DNA of 64,000 nucleotides from Streptomyces halstedii. Its GTDB lineage: Bacteria > Actinomycetota > Actinomycetes > Streptomycetales > Streptomycetaceae. Positions 34,177-43,305 of the stretch are shown in pieces. The notes beneath the pieces are model-generated. The model had not been told where the DNA came from. It saw nothing but the letters and a program-made list of their open reading frames with translations, and did no database searches. The stretch is taken from assembly GCA_000720535.1 (NCBI GenBank), contig JOAZ01000026.1:52998-116997 (forward strand), given 5' to 3'. The translations under genes and the position numbers were made by a program. Numbering within the stretch: position 1 is the first letter of the stretch; every line of letters starts with the position of its first letter.

Positions 34177-36044
34177 CGTCACACCCCTCCGGGCCCGGCC
34201 CGGATCCCGCGGCCCCCGGCGCGGGCACCCAGGCGCCCCCGCCGCCGCTCCGCGCGCTGGCCGCACCCGTCCGGGGCCGACTGGCCCTCGCCGTGGGCCT
34301 CCAGGCCGTCGCGGCCCTCGCCGGAGTCGTCCCCTTCATCGCCGTCTCACGGATCGCCGACCGCCTCACCGGAGGATCCCCCGCCGACGGCGACGCCCTC
34401 TGGCCGCTGGTCACGGCGGCCTGCGCGGCGGGCCTGCTCGCCCTGGTGTGCGGCACGGCGGCCGGCGCCCTCGCCCATGTCGCCGACAACGACCTCCAGC
34501 TCGCCCTGCGCCGCCGGCTCGCCCGGCACATCGGGCGGCTGCCGCTCGGCCGGCTCACCGACCGGGGCACCGGCGAGGTCAAGCAGGCGGTGCGGGACGA
34601 CGTGAGCGCCCTGCACACGCTGTTCGCCCACACGCTGCTCGACGTGGTCGCCCTGCTCACCGCCCCGGTCCTCGCCCTGGGCTACCTGTTCACCGTCGAC
34701 TGGAGCCTCGCCCTGGTCGCCGTCCTGCCCCTGGTACTCGGCGTGCTCCTGTTCCGCCGGGCCATGGCGGGCGCCGCCGCGCAGATGGCCGAGTTCGGTG
34801 CCGCGCTGGGACGGATCTCCTCCGCCGCCGTGGAGTTCGCCGCCGGGATCGCCGTCTTCAAGAGCTTCGGGCGCGGACGCAAGGCCCACGAGCGCTTCGT
34901 CGGCGCCACCGAGGGATTCGCCGACTTCTTCTCCGGCTGGGTCCGGGCCACCCTGGTCAGCTCCACCGCCGCCGTCCTGGTGGTCGCCCCCGCCGTGGTC
35001 CTGCTGCTCCTGACCCTGGTGGGCGCGGTACTCGTCACCCACGACCGGATGACCGGCGCGGAACTCGTCCCCTTCCTGCTGCTCGGCCCCGCCGTCGCCG
35101 CCCCCATGGGCGCGGTGGGCCCCCGTATCCAGCAGATCCGGGCCGGACAGGCCGCCGCCGTACGCGTCACCGAGCTGCTGGCCGCCCCCGCCGTGCCCGA
35201 GTCCGCGACCCCCGCCCTGCCCGAGGGCCACCACGTCTCGATGCGCGGGGTGTCCTTCTCCTACGACGGGCGGACCGACGTCCTGCGCGGCGTCGACCTC
35301 GACCTCACGCCCGGCACGGTCACGGCGCTGGTCGGCCCCTCCGGTTCGGGCAAGTCCACCCTGGCGTCGCTCCTGCCCCGCTTCCACGACGTCACGGAGG
35401 GCGCGGTGACCCTCGGCGGTGCCGACCTCCGGGACATCCCCGCGACCGAGCTGTACCGCCGGGTCGGCTTCGTCCTCCAGGACGTACGGCTGCTGCGCGC
35501 GAGCGTCACCGACAACATCCGGCTGGGCCGCCCCGACGCCACCGACGAGGAGGTCGAGCGGTGCGCGCGCGCCGCCCGGATCCACGACCGCGTCATGGCC
35601 CTGCCGGACGGATACGCCACCGAACTCGGCACGGCCGTCACCCTGTCCGGCGGGGAGGCCCAACGCCTGTCCATCGCACGGGCGTTGCTCGCCGACGCCC
35701 CCGTTCTCGTCCTCGACGAGGCGACCGCCTACGCCGATCCGCACTCCGAGGCACTGATCCAGGACGGACTGTCCGCGCTCGCGGCCGGCCGCACCCTGCT
35801 CGTCATCGCCCACCGCCTGTCCACCATCCGCTCGGCCGACCGGATCGTGGTGCTGGAGGACGGACGCGTCACCGAACAGGGGCGGCACGACGAACTGCTG
35901 GCCGCCCAGGGCCGTTACGCCGGTCTGTGGGAGGCCCAGCGGTCCGCGCGGCCGGACCCGGCCGACGCCGTCCCCGGGCGGCCGCCGGTCCCCGCGGGTG
36001 CGGACCGCGCGGCAGACGACATCCGAGAGGGAAGTGCACGATGA
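34173..36044 (+). CDS. ABC half-transporter (exporter fold), YbtP/YbtQ or IrtA/IrtB type, first subunit
   Basis: This 623-residue protein has an N-terminal six-helix membrane domain (about residues 30-310) and a C-terminal nucleotide-binding domain: Walker [11 protein letters not shown], signature LSGGEAQRLSIARALL, Walker B VLVLDEATAYAD and H-loop IAHRLSTI. The GTG start overlaps the methyltransferase stop. The next gene encodes a second half-transporter, so they should form a heterodimer in the inner membrane. Homologous pairs next to yersiniabactin and mycobactin genes import ferric siderophores despite their exporter fold. Direction here is inferred, not shown. Confidence 0.92.
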   Translation: MTSHPSGPGPDPAAPGAGTQAPPPPLRALAAPVRGRLALAVGLQAVAALAGVVPFIAVSRIADRLTGGSPADGDALWPLVTAACAAGLLALVCGTAAGALAHVADNDLQLALRRRLARHIGRLPLGRLTDRGTGEVKQAVRDDVSALHTLFAHTLLDVVALLTAPVLALGYLFTVDWSLALVAVLPLVLGVLLFRRAMAGAAAQMAEFGAALGRISSAAVEFAAGIAVFKSFGRGRKAHERFVGATEGFADFFSGWVRATLVSSTAAVLVVAPAVVLLLLTLVGAVLVTHDRMTGAELVPFLLLGPAVAAPMGAVGPRIQQIRAGQAAAVRVTELLAAPAVPESATPALPEGHHVSMRGVSFSYDGRTDVLRGVDLDLTPGTVTALVGPSGSGKSTLASLLPRFHDVTEGAVTLGGADLRDIPATELYRRVGFVLQDVRLLRASVTDNIRLGRPDATDEEVERCARAARIHDRVMALPDGYATELGTAVTLSGGEAQRLSIARALLADAPVLVLDEATAYADPHSEALIQDGLSALAAGRTLLVIAHRLSTIRSADRIVVLEDGRVTEQGRHDELLAAQGRYAGLWEAQRSARPDPADAVPGRPPVPAGADRAADDIREGSAR

Positions 36045-37798
36045 TCCGTCAGCTCTACCGCGTCCTGGGGCCGGAGGGCTCCCGCCCGCTGAACCGGCTG
36101 ATCGCCCTCCAGGCGGGGGCGGCCGTCCTCCAGGGCCTCGCCTTCGCCCTCCTGGTGCCCGTCCTGCGGGCCCTGCTCGGCACGGACCCGGGCGACGTGT
36201 GGCCCTGGCTGACGGCGTTCGCCGTCTGCTCGCTCGCCCACGCCGTGCTCCAGGGCGCCGCGCTCAGCGGCGGGTTCACGGTCGGCTCCCAGCTCTCACC
36301 GGTGCTTCACCGCCGAATGGCGGACCAGGCCGTGCGGCTGCCCCTCGGCTGGTTCACCGCCGGCCGCACCGCCGAGTTCAGCCGGCTGGCCGGACAGAAC
36401 GTCATCCAGGTGATGAGCACACCGGCCCACCTGCTGCGCCCGTTCATCAGTTCCTTCCTGACCCCGGCGACGCTGGTGGCCGCCACCTTCCTCTTCGACG
36501 TCCGCACGGCCCTGGTGCTCCTGCTCTGCGCCCCCGTGCTGTTCGCCGTCCAGCGGACCAGCACCGCGGTGATGAGCCGGCTCGACCGGGGCCGGGACGC
36601 CGCGATCGGCGAGTCCGCCGACCGGGTCCTGGAGTACGCGCGCAACCAGCCCGTCCTGCGGGCGTTCGGCCGGACCGCGGAGGGCTACGGGGCGCTCGAC
36701 GACGCCCTCGTGGCCGAGGCACGCGCGGACCGGCGGCTCATCGCGCGGGGCCTGCCCGGTCTGGTCTCCTTCTCCTTCGCCACCCGGCTCGTCTTCGCCC
36801 TGCTGCTCGCGCTCGGAGTCTCCTGGCAACTCGACGGATCGCTCACCGTGCCCACCCTGCTGGCGCTCCTGGTGCTTTTGGTCCGGCTGACCGACAGCGT
36901 GTCGTCGGCCGCCGAGGCGGGCGCGGGCATGCGCATCGCCCGCAACACCCTGGAACGGCTCGGCGCGGTCCTCGACGAACCGCCCTTCCCCCAGCCCACC
37001 GAGCCCCGGACGCCCCGGGACGCGAGCGTGGAGTTCACCGGGGTGGGCTTCCGCTACGACGGCGCGGCGGCGGCCGGGGCGGCCGGACGCCCGGTCCTGA
37101 ACGACGTGTCCTTCCGCCTGCCCGAGCGCAGCATGACGGCCCTGGTCGGGCCCTCCGGCGCGGGCAAGACCACGGTCGCCGGACTGCTCGCCCGCTTCCG
37201 GGACACCACCGAGGGCACCGTCCGTATCGGCGGGGTGGACGTCCGCGAGATCACCGCCGACGCGCTGGCCGCCCAGGTCTCCCTCGTCTTCCAGGACGTC
37301 TACCTCTTCGACGGCACGATCGAGGAGAACGTCCGGATCGCCGCACCCGGCGCCGGAGCCGCCGAACTGGCCGAGGCCGCGGCCCTGTCCGGGCTGGACC
37401 GGGTGATCGAGGAACTGCCCGACGGGTGGGCCACGAAGGCGGGGGAGGGCGGCGCACGGCTCTCCGGCGGGCAGCGCCAGCGCGTGTCCATCGCCCGAGC
37501 CCTGCTCAAGGACGCCCCGATCCTCGTCCTCGACGAGGCCACCGCCGCGCTCGACCAGGAGAACGAGGCGCTGTTCGCGGAGACCGTGCGCGCCCTGGCC
37601 GACCGCAAGACCCTCCTGGTCATCGCGCACCGGCTGAGCACGATCGTGAGCGCCGACCAGATCCTCGTCCTGGAGGACGGGGAGATCACCGAACGCGGCA
37701 CCCACGACGACCTGGTCACGGCGGGCGGCACGTACGCCTCGTTCTGGGAGCGCCGGGCACGGGCCCACGGCTGGCGGCTGGAGGCGGCCCGGTCATGA
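36041..37798 (+). CDS. ABC half-transporter (exporter fold), second subunit
   Basis: This 585-residue partner of the preceding protein has membrane helices over about residues 15-290. Its nucleotide-binding domain has Walker A GPSGAGKTTV, signature LSGGQRQRVSIARALL, Walker B ILVLDEATAALD and H-loop IAHRLSTI. The ATG overlaps the previous stop (ATGA), ensuring equal production. Both subunits have intact catalytic motifs, so both ATP sites look active. Confidence 0.92.
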   Translation: MIRQLYRVLGPEGSRPLNRLIALQAGAAVLQGLAFALLVPVLRALLGTDPGDVWPWLTAFAVCSLAHAVLQGAALSGGFTVGSQLSPVLHRRMADQAVRLPLGWFTAGRTAEFSRLAGQNVIQVMSTPAHLLRPFISSFLTPATLVAATFLFDVRTALVLLLCAPVLFAVQRTSTAVMSRLDRGRDAAIGESADRVLEYARNQPVLRAFGRTAEGYGALDDALVAEARADRRLIARGLPGLVSFSFATRLVFALLLALGVSWQLDGSLTVPTLLALLVLLVRLTDSVSSAAEAGAGMRIARNTLERLGAVLDEPPFPQPTEPRTPRDASVEFTGVGFRYDGAAAAGAAGRPVLNDVSFRLPERSMTALVGPSGAGKTTVAGLLARFRDTTEGTVRIGGVDVREITADALAAQVSLVFQDVYLFDGTIEENVRIAAPGAGAAELAEAAALSGLDRVIEELPDGWATKAGEGGARLSGGQRQRVSIARALLKDAPILVLDEATAALDQENEALFAETVRALADRKTLLVIAHRLSTIVSADQILVLEDGEITERGTHDDLVTAGGTYASFWERRARAHGWRLEAARS

Positions 37799-37869
37799 CC
37801 CGTCACCCGGACCCAGCGGCGTACCGGGCGCACCGGACCCGTCTGAAGAGAGAAGGCATCACACGATGA
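37795..37869 (+). CDS. Possible 24-residue basic peptide, ATGA-coupled on both sides
   Basis: An ATG overlaps the stop of the ABC gene (ATGA), and the 24-codon frame ends in a TGA that overlaps the ATG of the salicylate synthase (ATGA). The peptide begins MTRHPDPAAYRAHRTR and ends LKREGITR. It is strongly basic, with six arginines and a lysine. Every other junction but one in this operon is a 4-base overlap, so the double overlap suggests it is translated. It could be a coupling leader for the next gene or a real small protein. The synthase also has its own ribosome site (AGAAGG) inside this frame, so chance is not excluded. Confidence 0.4.
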   Translation: MTRHPDPAAYRAHRTRLKREGITR

Positions 37870-39278
37870 GCACCGATTTCCGGCCCACCTGGGAGGCATG
37901 GGCGAACTCCGTCCCCCCGCTCGCCCGCGCACGCACCCTGGAGCCCTGTCACGACCCCGTGGCCACCGCCGCCCGGCTCGCGCGGGCGGGCCTCGCCGGC
38001 CAGTACATGGTCTACGAGACGGAGGGCGGCGTCTGGCACTTCGCGGCCGGCTCCGCCGTCAGCGTTTCCGCGCACGCCAACGGCATCACCGCGCGGGCCG
38101 CCGGACGGACCTGGACGGCGGACACCGACGGGCACCCGCTGACGGCGCTCGCCGCCGCCCTGTCCGCCCTGCGCGACACCGGCGGCACAGGACGCCACTT
38201 CTACGGCTGGGCGGCCTTCGAACTCGCCCACCTCCTCCACGCCGACGCCGAGGCGACCGGTGACGACACCCTGCTGCACGTCCTGGTCCCGTCCGTCGAG
38301 GTGACCCTCACCGGCGACCGGACCCTGGTCCGCGCGGTGGACGAGGCATGGGCGCGCAAGGTCGCCGACCTGCTCGCGGAGCCACCGGCGCGGCGCGGCG
38401 CCCCCGAGGAACTGTCGCCGGACAGGACCGAGGAGGTCATCGCCACGGGGGCCGCCGCCTACGGACGGACGGTTGCCCGCGCGGTCGCGGACATCCGGGC
38501 GGGGCTCCTGGAGAAGGCCGTGGTGTCCCGGAAGGTCCCCCTGCCCGCCGAGCCCCGCGTGGACTTCTCCGAGACCTACCTCGCGGGCCGCCGGGCCAAC
38601 ACCCCCGCGCGCTCCTACCTGATGGACCTCGGCGGGTACCGGGCGGCCGGATTCAGTCCCGAGACCGTCCTGGAGGTCGGCGAGGACGGACGTGTGAGCA
38701 CCCAGCCGCTCGCGGGGACCCGCGCACGGGGAGCCGACCCGGTGGAGAACGAGCGCAGGCGCGCGGAACTGCTCGCGGACCCCAAGGAGATACACGAGCA
38801 CGCGGTGTCCGTACGTCTGGCCTGGGAGGAGATGGAGGCCGTGTGCCGCCTCGGCTCCCTGGCGGTGGAGGAGTTCATGGCGGTGCGTGCGCGCGGCTCG
38901 GTGCAGCACCTGGCCTCGCGGGTGACGGGCGCGCTGCGGCCCGGGGCCGGACCGTGGGACGCGTTCGCCTCGCTCTTCCCCGCGATCACCGCCACCGGCG
39001 TCTCCAAACGCGATGCCCTCCGGGCTCTGGCCCGCCACGAGCCGGGGCCCCGGGGCCTGTACGGCGGCGCGGTGTTCCGGGGGAGCACCGGCGGAGCCCT
39101 GGACGCCGCCCTCGTCCTGCGCACCCTCATCGGCGCGGGGGACGAGGCGTGGTTGCGTGCGGGCGCCGGGGTCACCGCGCAGTCCAGCCCCGAGCGGGAG
39201 ATCGAGGAGACCTGCGAGAAGCTGCGCAGTGTGGCCCCGTACCTCCGGTTCGCCGAGGACCGGCCCGACACCCGTTGA
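37866..39278 (+). CDS. Salicylate synthase (Irp9/YbtS/MbtI type)
   Basis: This 470-residue chorismate-utilising enzyme should convert chorismate through isochorismate to salicylate and pyruvate, supplying the starter unit. The C-terminal half has the family signatures: EKAVVSRKVPL, FSPETVLEV, PLAGTRARG, ATGVSKRDAL, PRGLYGGAVF and WLRAGAGVTAQSSPEREIEETCEKL. The last is almost the same as in MbtI. ATG at 37866 with AGAAGG 9 bases upstream. It ends the long operon, and a terminator hairpin follows. It corresponds by position to what I recall as SCO7691. Confidence 0.92.
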   Translation: MSTDFRPTWEAWANSVPPLARARTLEPCHDPVATAARLARAGLAGQYMVYETEGGVWHFAAGSAVSVSAHANGITARAAGRTWTADTDGHPLTALAAALSALRDTGGTGRHFYGWAAFELAHLLHADAEATGDDTLLHVLVPSVEVTLTGDRTLVRAVDEAWARKVADLLAEPPARRGAPEELSPDRTEEVIATGAAAYGRTVARAVADIRAGLLEKAVVSRKVPLPAEPRVDFSETYLAGRRANTPARSYLMDLGGYRAAGFSPETVLEVGEDGRVSTQPLAGTRARGADPVENERRRAELLADPKEIHEHAVSVRLAWEEMEAVCRLGSLAVEEFMAVRARGSVQHLASRVTGALRPGAGPWDAFASLFPAITATGVSKRDALRALARHEPGPRGLYGGAVFRGSTGGALDAALVLRTLIGAGDEAWLRAGAGVTAQSSPEREIEETCEKLRSVAPYLRFAEDRPDTR

Positions 39279-39293
39279 CCCCCGGCGTACCGA

Positions 39294-39324
39294 CCGGCCC
39301 GGACCGCGCCACCGTCCGGGCCGG
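39294..39324 (+). terminator. Terminator of the NRPS operon
   Basis: CCGGCCCGGAC (39294-39304) pairs perfectly with GTCCGGGCCGG (39314-39324) around a 9-base loop. It starts 16 bases after the salicylate synthase stop. Confidence 0.75.
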
Positions 39325-39374
39325 CCCGGACCACGCCAAGGGGGTGGTCATTGTTCGCGTGAGACCATCGGTCC

Positions 39375-39662
39375 ATGAGTGGTGATCTGGAAGTGAGCGC
39401 GCTCGCCATCAATGTGACGATCCCTCAGGAGCTGCGCTGGACGGACACCCGACGCGGTGAGACGTTCACCCTGTCCACGCTCAACGTCCGGCTCCTCCCG
39501 GACGGCCGGCTGGCCGCGAAGGCCTACGGCCGGCCGGTCGCCGGCGGCCGGGGCGCGTACGTGTCGTTCCCGGTCCCCGACGAACCCGGACTGGCGGACC
39601 TGATCGCCCGGGCCGCCACCCGGGCCGGGGCGTTGTGGGCCGCCCATCACGGCCTGGGCTGA
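39375..39662 (+). CDS. Small conserved-looking hypothetical protein
   Basis: This 95-residue protein has alternating strands (SALAINVTIPQELRW, FTLSTLNVRLLPDGRLAAKAYGR) and a C-terminal helix (LADLIARAATRAGALW). It has no signal peptide, membrane segment or catalytic motif. Codon use is Streptomyces-like, with third positions strongly G/C. It is outside the NRPS operon, beyond its terminator. Function unknown. Confidence 0.7.
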   Translation: MSGDLEVSALAINVTIPQELRWTDTRRGETFTLSTLNVRLLPDGRLAAKAYGRPVAGGRGAYVSFPVPDEPGLADLIARAATRAGALWAAHHGLG

Positions 39663-39695
39663 GCCGGGTCCGGTCCGATTGGGTTGCGGGGGCGC

Positions 39696-40322
39696 TCAGC
39701 CGGCGGGCGCCCGGGACGCGCCGAGGGGCGCGAGGTGCTGATCCAGGATCCCCTCGGCGATCCTCATCAGACGGTCCCCCACGTGGTCGATGCTTCCGTT
39801 GTGCGTGCTGACCTGCGCGCCTTCCAGCACGAAGGTGATCGCGGCCGCGGTCTGCCCGGGGTCGGGCAGCCCGGCCTCGGTGCACATGCCGACCAGCCTG
39901 CGGGTCTGGTGGGCCTTGTGCTCCTCGATCACCCGCCGTGCGGGATGGGAGCTGTCGGGCAGCTCGGCGATGGAGTTGATGAACGGGCAGCCCCGGTGCG
40001 AGATCGCCGGGAGGCCCTCGGCGATGAAGCGGGCCAGGCCGAGGATCTGCTCCCTGGGCCTGCCGGGGTGGTCGGCCTCGACCCGGTCGAAGGCCGCCTG
40101 GTACTCGGCGGCGACGATCCGCAGCCACTCCGCGACCAGCGCGTCCTTGGTTCCGAAGTGCCGGTAGATCGCCATTTTGGTGGTCCCGGCCCGCTCGGCG
40201 ATCGCCTGGACGCCGACCCGCCGGATCCCCTCGCTCCGGAAGAGCTCTTCCGCCGCGTCGAGGACGCGTTCACGAGGCGGCAAGGTCGCCACCCTGCTCG
40301 GCCTTCCGGCGCTCGCTGCCAT
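39696..40322 (-). CDS. TetR-family transcriptional regulator
   Basis: This 208-residue repressor has its N-terminal helix-turn-helix at about residues 15-60 (RVLDAAEELFRSEGIRRVGVQAIAERAGTTKMAIYRHFGTKDAL is the full TetR signature region). An all-helical ligand-binding domain with IHRGCPFINSI-like sequence follows. It is divergent from the amidase gene, with a perfect palindrome between them. It therefore probably represses the amidase and perhaps itself, with relief by a small ligand. Confidence 0.93.
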   Translation of the reverse strand: MAASAGRPSRVATLPPRERVLDAAEELFRSEGIRRVGVQAIAERAGTTKMAIYRHFGTKDALVAEWLRIVAAEYQAAFDRVEADHPGRPREQILGLARFIAEGLPAISHRGCPFINSIAELPDSSHPARRVIEEHKAHQTRRLVGMCTEAGLPDPGQTAAAITFVLEGAQVSTHNGSIDHVGDRLMRIAEGILDQHLAPLGASRAPAG

Positions 40323-40394
40323 AACCGCTCCGTGACGTCAGGTCCCTCGGGAATCGTTCGTTCGATCACTGCTACGGTACCAGCCTGTCCCATG

Positions 40395-40412
40395 TGATAC
40401 CGATAGGTATCA
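40395..40412. promoter_or_regulatory. Likely TetR operator
   Basis: TGATACC (40395-40401), spacer GATA, GGTATCA (40406-40412) is a perfect 7-base inverted repeat between the divergent TetR and amidase genes. Additional GGTAC/GGTACC elements lie close by at about 40376 and 40416-40431. Confidence 0.7.
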
Positions 40413-40456
40413 TCAGGTACTCACCGGTACCGTTCATGTTTCCGACGGGAGTGACA

Positions 40457-41908
40457 GTGAGGATTTCCGAGTACGTGGGCTTCGACGGAGTCGGGCTCGC
40501 GGAGCTGGTGGCCAAGGGCGAGGTGACCCCCGCCGAGCTGGAAGCGGTCGCGCGCGAGGCCGTGCGGGCGGTCAACCCACGGATCAACGCCGTCGTGGAG
40601 ACCTGGCCGGCCGACGACGCGCCTGTCCCCGGCAGCGCACCGCTGGCCGGTGTCCCCTTCCTGATCAAGGACATCGGGGTCTCCATGGCCGGGAGGCGGA
40701 TGGAGCTGGGCAGCCGTCTCGCGGCCGGCAACGTCGCCGGAGCCGACTCCTTCCTGATGCGGCGCTTCCGCCGCGCCGGCCTCGTGACGTTCGGGCGTAC
40801 CGCGACACCGGAGATGGCCTACAGCAACACGACGGAACCGGTGTTGTACGGCGCGACCCGCAACCCGTGGGACCTGACGCGCGGCGCGGGCGGATCCAGC
40901 GGGGGCGCGGGCGCGGCCGTCGCCGCCGGCGTGGTCCCGATCGCGCACGCCACCGACGCCGCCGGTTCGATCCGCGTCCCCGCCGCCTGCAACGGCCTCT
41001 TCGGGCTGAAGCCCACCCGTGGCCGGGTCTCCGTGGGCCCCGACGCCGACGAGGTCTTCAACGGCCTGGGCGTGCAGGGCGGTGTGAGCCGCACGGTACG
41101 CGACAGTGCGGTGCTGCTCGACCGGATGCGCGGCCCGGAGCCGGGTGATCCCTACTTCGCCCAGCAGCCGCCCCGGCCGTACGCGGAGGAAGTCACCCGC
41201 CCCCCGGGCTCGCTGCGGATCGGTGTCCTCGCCCAGGCCTGGGGCGGACGCCGCACCACCGCGCCGGTGGCCGACGCCCTCTCCCGCACCGTGCGGCTCC
41301 TCGAATCCCTCGGCCACCAGGTGGAGGAGGCCACGGTCGAACTCGGAGCCGACTGGGAGGAGTTCGTCCTGGCCGGCGCCCGGCAGTGGACGGCGAATCT
41401 CACGGCCTCGGTCGACGAACTGGCCGCCGCCTTCGGCCGTCCCGTCGACTCCTCGACCCTCGAACCGCCCACCCTCGCCGGCTACCACTACGGACGGCGC
41501 GTCAGCGGCGCCCAGTTCGTCACCGCTCTCGGGATACGCAACCGGGTCGCCCGGAGCCTGGCCCGGTCCTTCGACGCGTACGACATCCTGCTCACCCCGA
41601 CCCTGCCGGAGCTTCCTCTTCCCTTGGGTACCCACGCGGAGGGCGCGGAGGCACTGGACGGCCTCGGCTGGCTTCGCCGCATCTTCGACCTTTCGCCGTT
41701 CACCGTCGCGTTCAACGTGGCGGGCACGCCCGCCATGTCCGTGCCGCTGACGGCCGACGCGGAGACGGGGCTGCCGATCGGTATGCAGTTCGCCGCCGGA
41801 TACGGCCTCGAAGGCCGGCTCTTCCGCCTCGCCGGGCAACTCGAACAGGCCGGCCCGTGGTCGGGCCGGACTCCCCCCGTGTGGGCCGGGGACCACCCGG
41901 GCCACTGA
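40457..41908 (+). CDS. Amidase-signature family hydrolase
   Basis: This 483-residue amidase belongs to the GatA/aryl-acylamidase superfamily. The catalytic Lys is in PFLIKDIGV near residue 75, and the Gly/Ser-rich signature is [14 protein letters not shown], with the cis-Ser in this stretch. The nucleophile Ser is in [19 protein letters not shown] at 40457 was chosen because GGGAG lies 5 bases upstream. GTG at 40451 and the longer frame from 40394, which runs over the operator, are less likely. It hydrolyses an amide, substrate unknown, and is probably induced through the divergent TetR regulator. Confidence 0.9.
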   Translation: MRISEYVGFDGVGLAELVAKGEVTPAELEAVAREAVRAVNPRINAVVETWPADDAPVPGSAPLAGVPFLIKDIGVSMAGRRMELGSRLAAGNVAGADSFLMRRFRRAGLVTFGRTATPEMAYSNTTEPVLYGATRNPWDLTRGAGGSSGGAGAAVAAGVVPIAHATDAAGSIRVPAACNGLFGLKPTRGRVSVGPDADEVFNGLGVQGGVSRTVRDSAVLLDRMRGPEPGDPYFAQQPPRPYAEEVTRPPGSLRIGVLAQAWGGRRTTAPVADALSRTVRLLESLGHQVEEATVELGADWEEFVLAGARQWTANLTASVDELAAAFGRPVDSSTLEPPTLAGYHYGRRVSGAQFVTALGIRNRVARSLARSFDAYDILLTPTLPELPLPLGTHAEGAEALDGLGWLRRIFDLSPFTVAFNVAGTPAMSVPLTADAETGLPIGMQFAAGYGLEGRLFRLAGQLEQAGPWSGRTPPVWAGDHPGH

Positions 41909-41927
41909 CAGGCGTTCAGGGAGGAGT

Positions 41928-41967
41928 GGGTCGTCGGCCGGCGGCGCCCGCCGCCGGCCGACGACCC
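41928..41967. terminator. Very strong bidirectional terminator, 19-bp perfect arms
   Basis: GGGTCGTCGGCCGGCGGCG (41928-41946) is perfectly complementary to CGCCGCCGGCCGACGACCC (41949-41967), with only two unpaired bases between. It lies between the convergent amidase and hydrolase remnants. Confidence 0.9.
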
Positions 41968-41971
41968 GGCC

Positions 41972-42539
41972 TCACGTCAGATGGCGGGTGAAGAACTGGG
42001 CCGCGGCCTCACCCGCGGACTCCGGGACGCCGGTGTGCCCGCCGAGATGGGCGTGCAGGGACTTCTCCTCGGAGCCAAAGGCGTCGAACAGGTCCAGGGA
42101 CGCCTGCCGGTCGTTCCCCTCGTCGTCCCACTGCAACAGGACGTGCAGGGGAACGGTGACCTGCCGGGCCTCCTCGACCAGGGCGCGGGGCACGAGACTC
42201 CCGGCGAACAGGACGGCGGCCGAGACGCGGGGCTCGACCACCGCCAGCCGGATGCCGATGGAGATCAGTCCCCCCGAGTACCCGACCGTCGCCGACCGGC
42301 CGGCCCGCCGCCATCGCCCGGCGCAGGTCGGACCGGGCCTGATCGGCCGCGGGCCACCGGGGCCGGTCACCGCTGCCGGGCAGCTCGATGGTGGCCGCGG
42401 CGAAGCCCCGCGCCACGGAGTCCCGGGCCCGCGCCACCAGCCGGGGGTACATCGCGCGCAACCCGAGCGGAGGGTGGCCGAGCAGGACCAGCGGGTCCGG
42501 CGCGGACGCCCGACCGTGACCCCGGAGGGGAGCACCCAT
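41972..42539 (-). pseudogene. Frameshifted alpha/beta hydrolase (dienelactone-hydrolase-like)
   Basis: The N-terminal part is read from ATG 42539 (MGAPLRGHGRAS, then LVLLGHPPLGLRAMYPRLVARARDSVARGFAAATIELPGSGDRP). The C-terminal part continues in another frame (GYSGGLISIGIRLAVVEPRVSAAVLFAG, then VPLHVLLQWDDEGNDR and GGHTGVP). The nucleophile motif GYSGG, the Asp (QWDDE) and the His (LGGHTGV) are all in the second frame. The switch is at about 42285-42310, in a GC-rich stretch. Joined, they give a normal roughly 190-residue hydrolase. It is either a recent pseudogene or a one-base sequencing error. Confidence 0.75.
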
Positions 42540-42678
42540 GTCGATACTGCGTTCACGGGTACCACCTCCTCGGTCTTTCGCACGGCCACCGGGAAAGTAG
42601 CAACGGCCGCCTGTGTCCCGCAAACGGTTTCCGGCGGACCGGCGGACCGGCGCGCCGGGCGGGCCGGGCGCGAGGGCG

Positions 42679-43194
42679 TCAGGCGCGGGGCGCGGCGCAG
42701 ACGGCCTGCCCGTTGAGGCGTCGGAGTGCCGCCTCGGCGAGCAGCGCCAGTGAGGCGAGGGCGAGCAGAGGCTGGAGCGGCGCCCAGTAGGTGAGCGCGC
42801 CGCCCGTGCCGAGCAGCAGCAGGACGATCTTGTTGCAGACCGGACACCCCACCGCGAAGAAGGACAGCACGCCGCCCAGAGAGCCGAGCCGCCCGCCGGA
42901 AGCCGCCGGCGGGCCGGGACGCAGATACGTGGCGAGGACCAGCCCGGAGAGCAGCGCGGTCAGGGCGAGGGCCGGGTAGTTCCACCACTGGACGGGGACC
43001 TCCCGGCCGAAGAACGGGGTGGGGACGACGGCGGTCGGCACCCCGACGACGACGGCCGTGGCCACGGCGAAGGCGGCCGCGGCCGTCCACTGCCGAGGCT
43101 CCCACAGACGCAGTGCGCCGAGGGCGGTGCGTGGGGAGCGGCTGCTCGGGGCGGTCGGCGGGACAGGTGCGGGGGAGGCGGGCGACAGGCCCAT
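42679..43194 (-). CDS. Four-helix membrane protein with CPVC motif
   Basis: This roughly 171-residue integral membrane protein has helices near AAAFAVATAVVVGVPTAVV, LALTALLSGLVLATYL, GGVLSFFAVGCPVCNKIVLLLL and LLALASLALLAEAAL. A CPVC pair sits within or at the edge of the third helix, the arrangement seen in thiol-disulfide or metal-handling membrane proteins. I do not recognise the family. ATG 43194 has GGAG about 10 bases upstream; the longer frame to 43248 is less likely. A small exported protein gene lies 110 bases upstream on the same strand, so the two probably form a unit. A copper or redox role is a guess from the cysteines. Confidence 0.75.
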   Translation of the reverse strand: MGLSPASPAPVPPTAPSSRSPRTALGALRLWEPRQWTAAAAFAVATAVVVGVPTAVVPTPFFGREVPVQWWNYPALALTALLSGLVLATYLRPGPPAASGGRLGSLGGVLSFFAVGCPVCNKIVLLLLGTGGALTYWAPLQPLLALASLALLAEAALRRLNGQAVCAAPRA

Positions 43195-43305
43195 TGCGGG
43201 AGTCTCCGTTGCTGAGGAGGGACGGACGCGGGCGCGGAGCCGCCCCACCGCACCCCGGGGCCACGGGCAGGGCCCGGGGAAGGGTGTGGGGCGGCGCGGG
43301 CCGGT

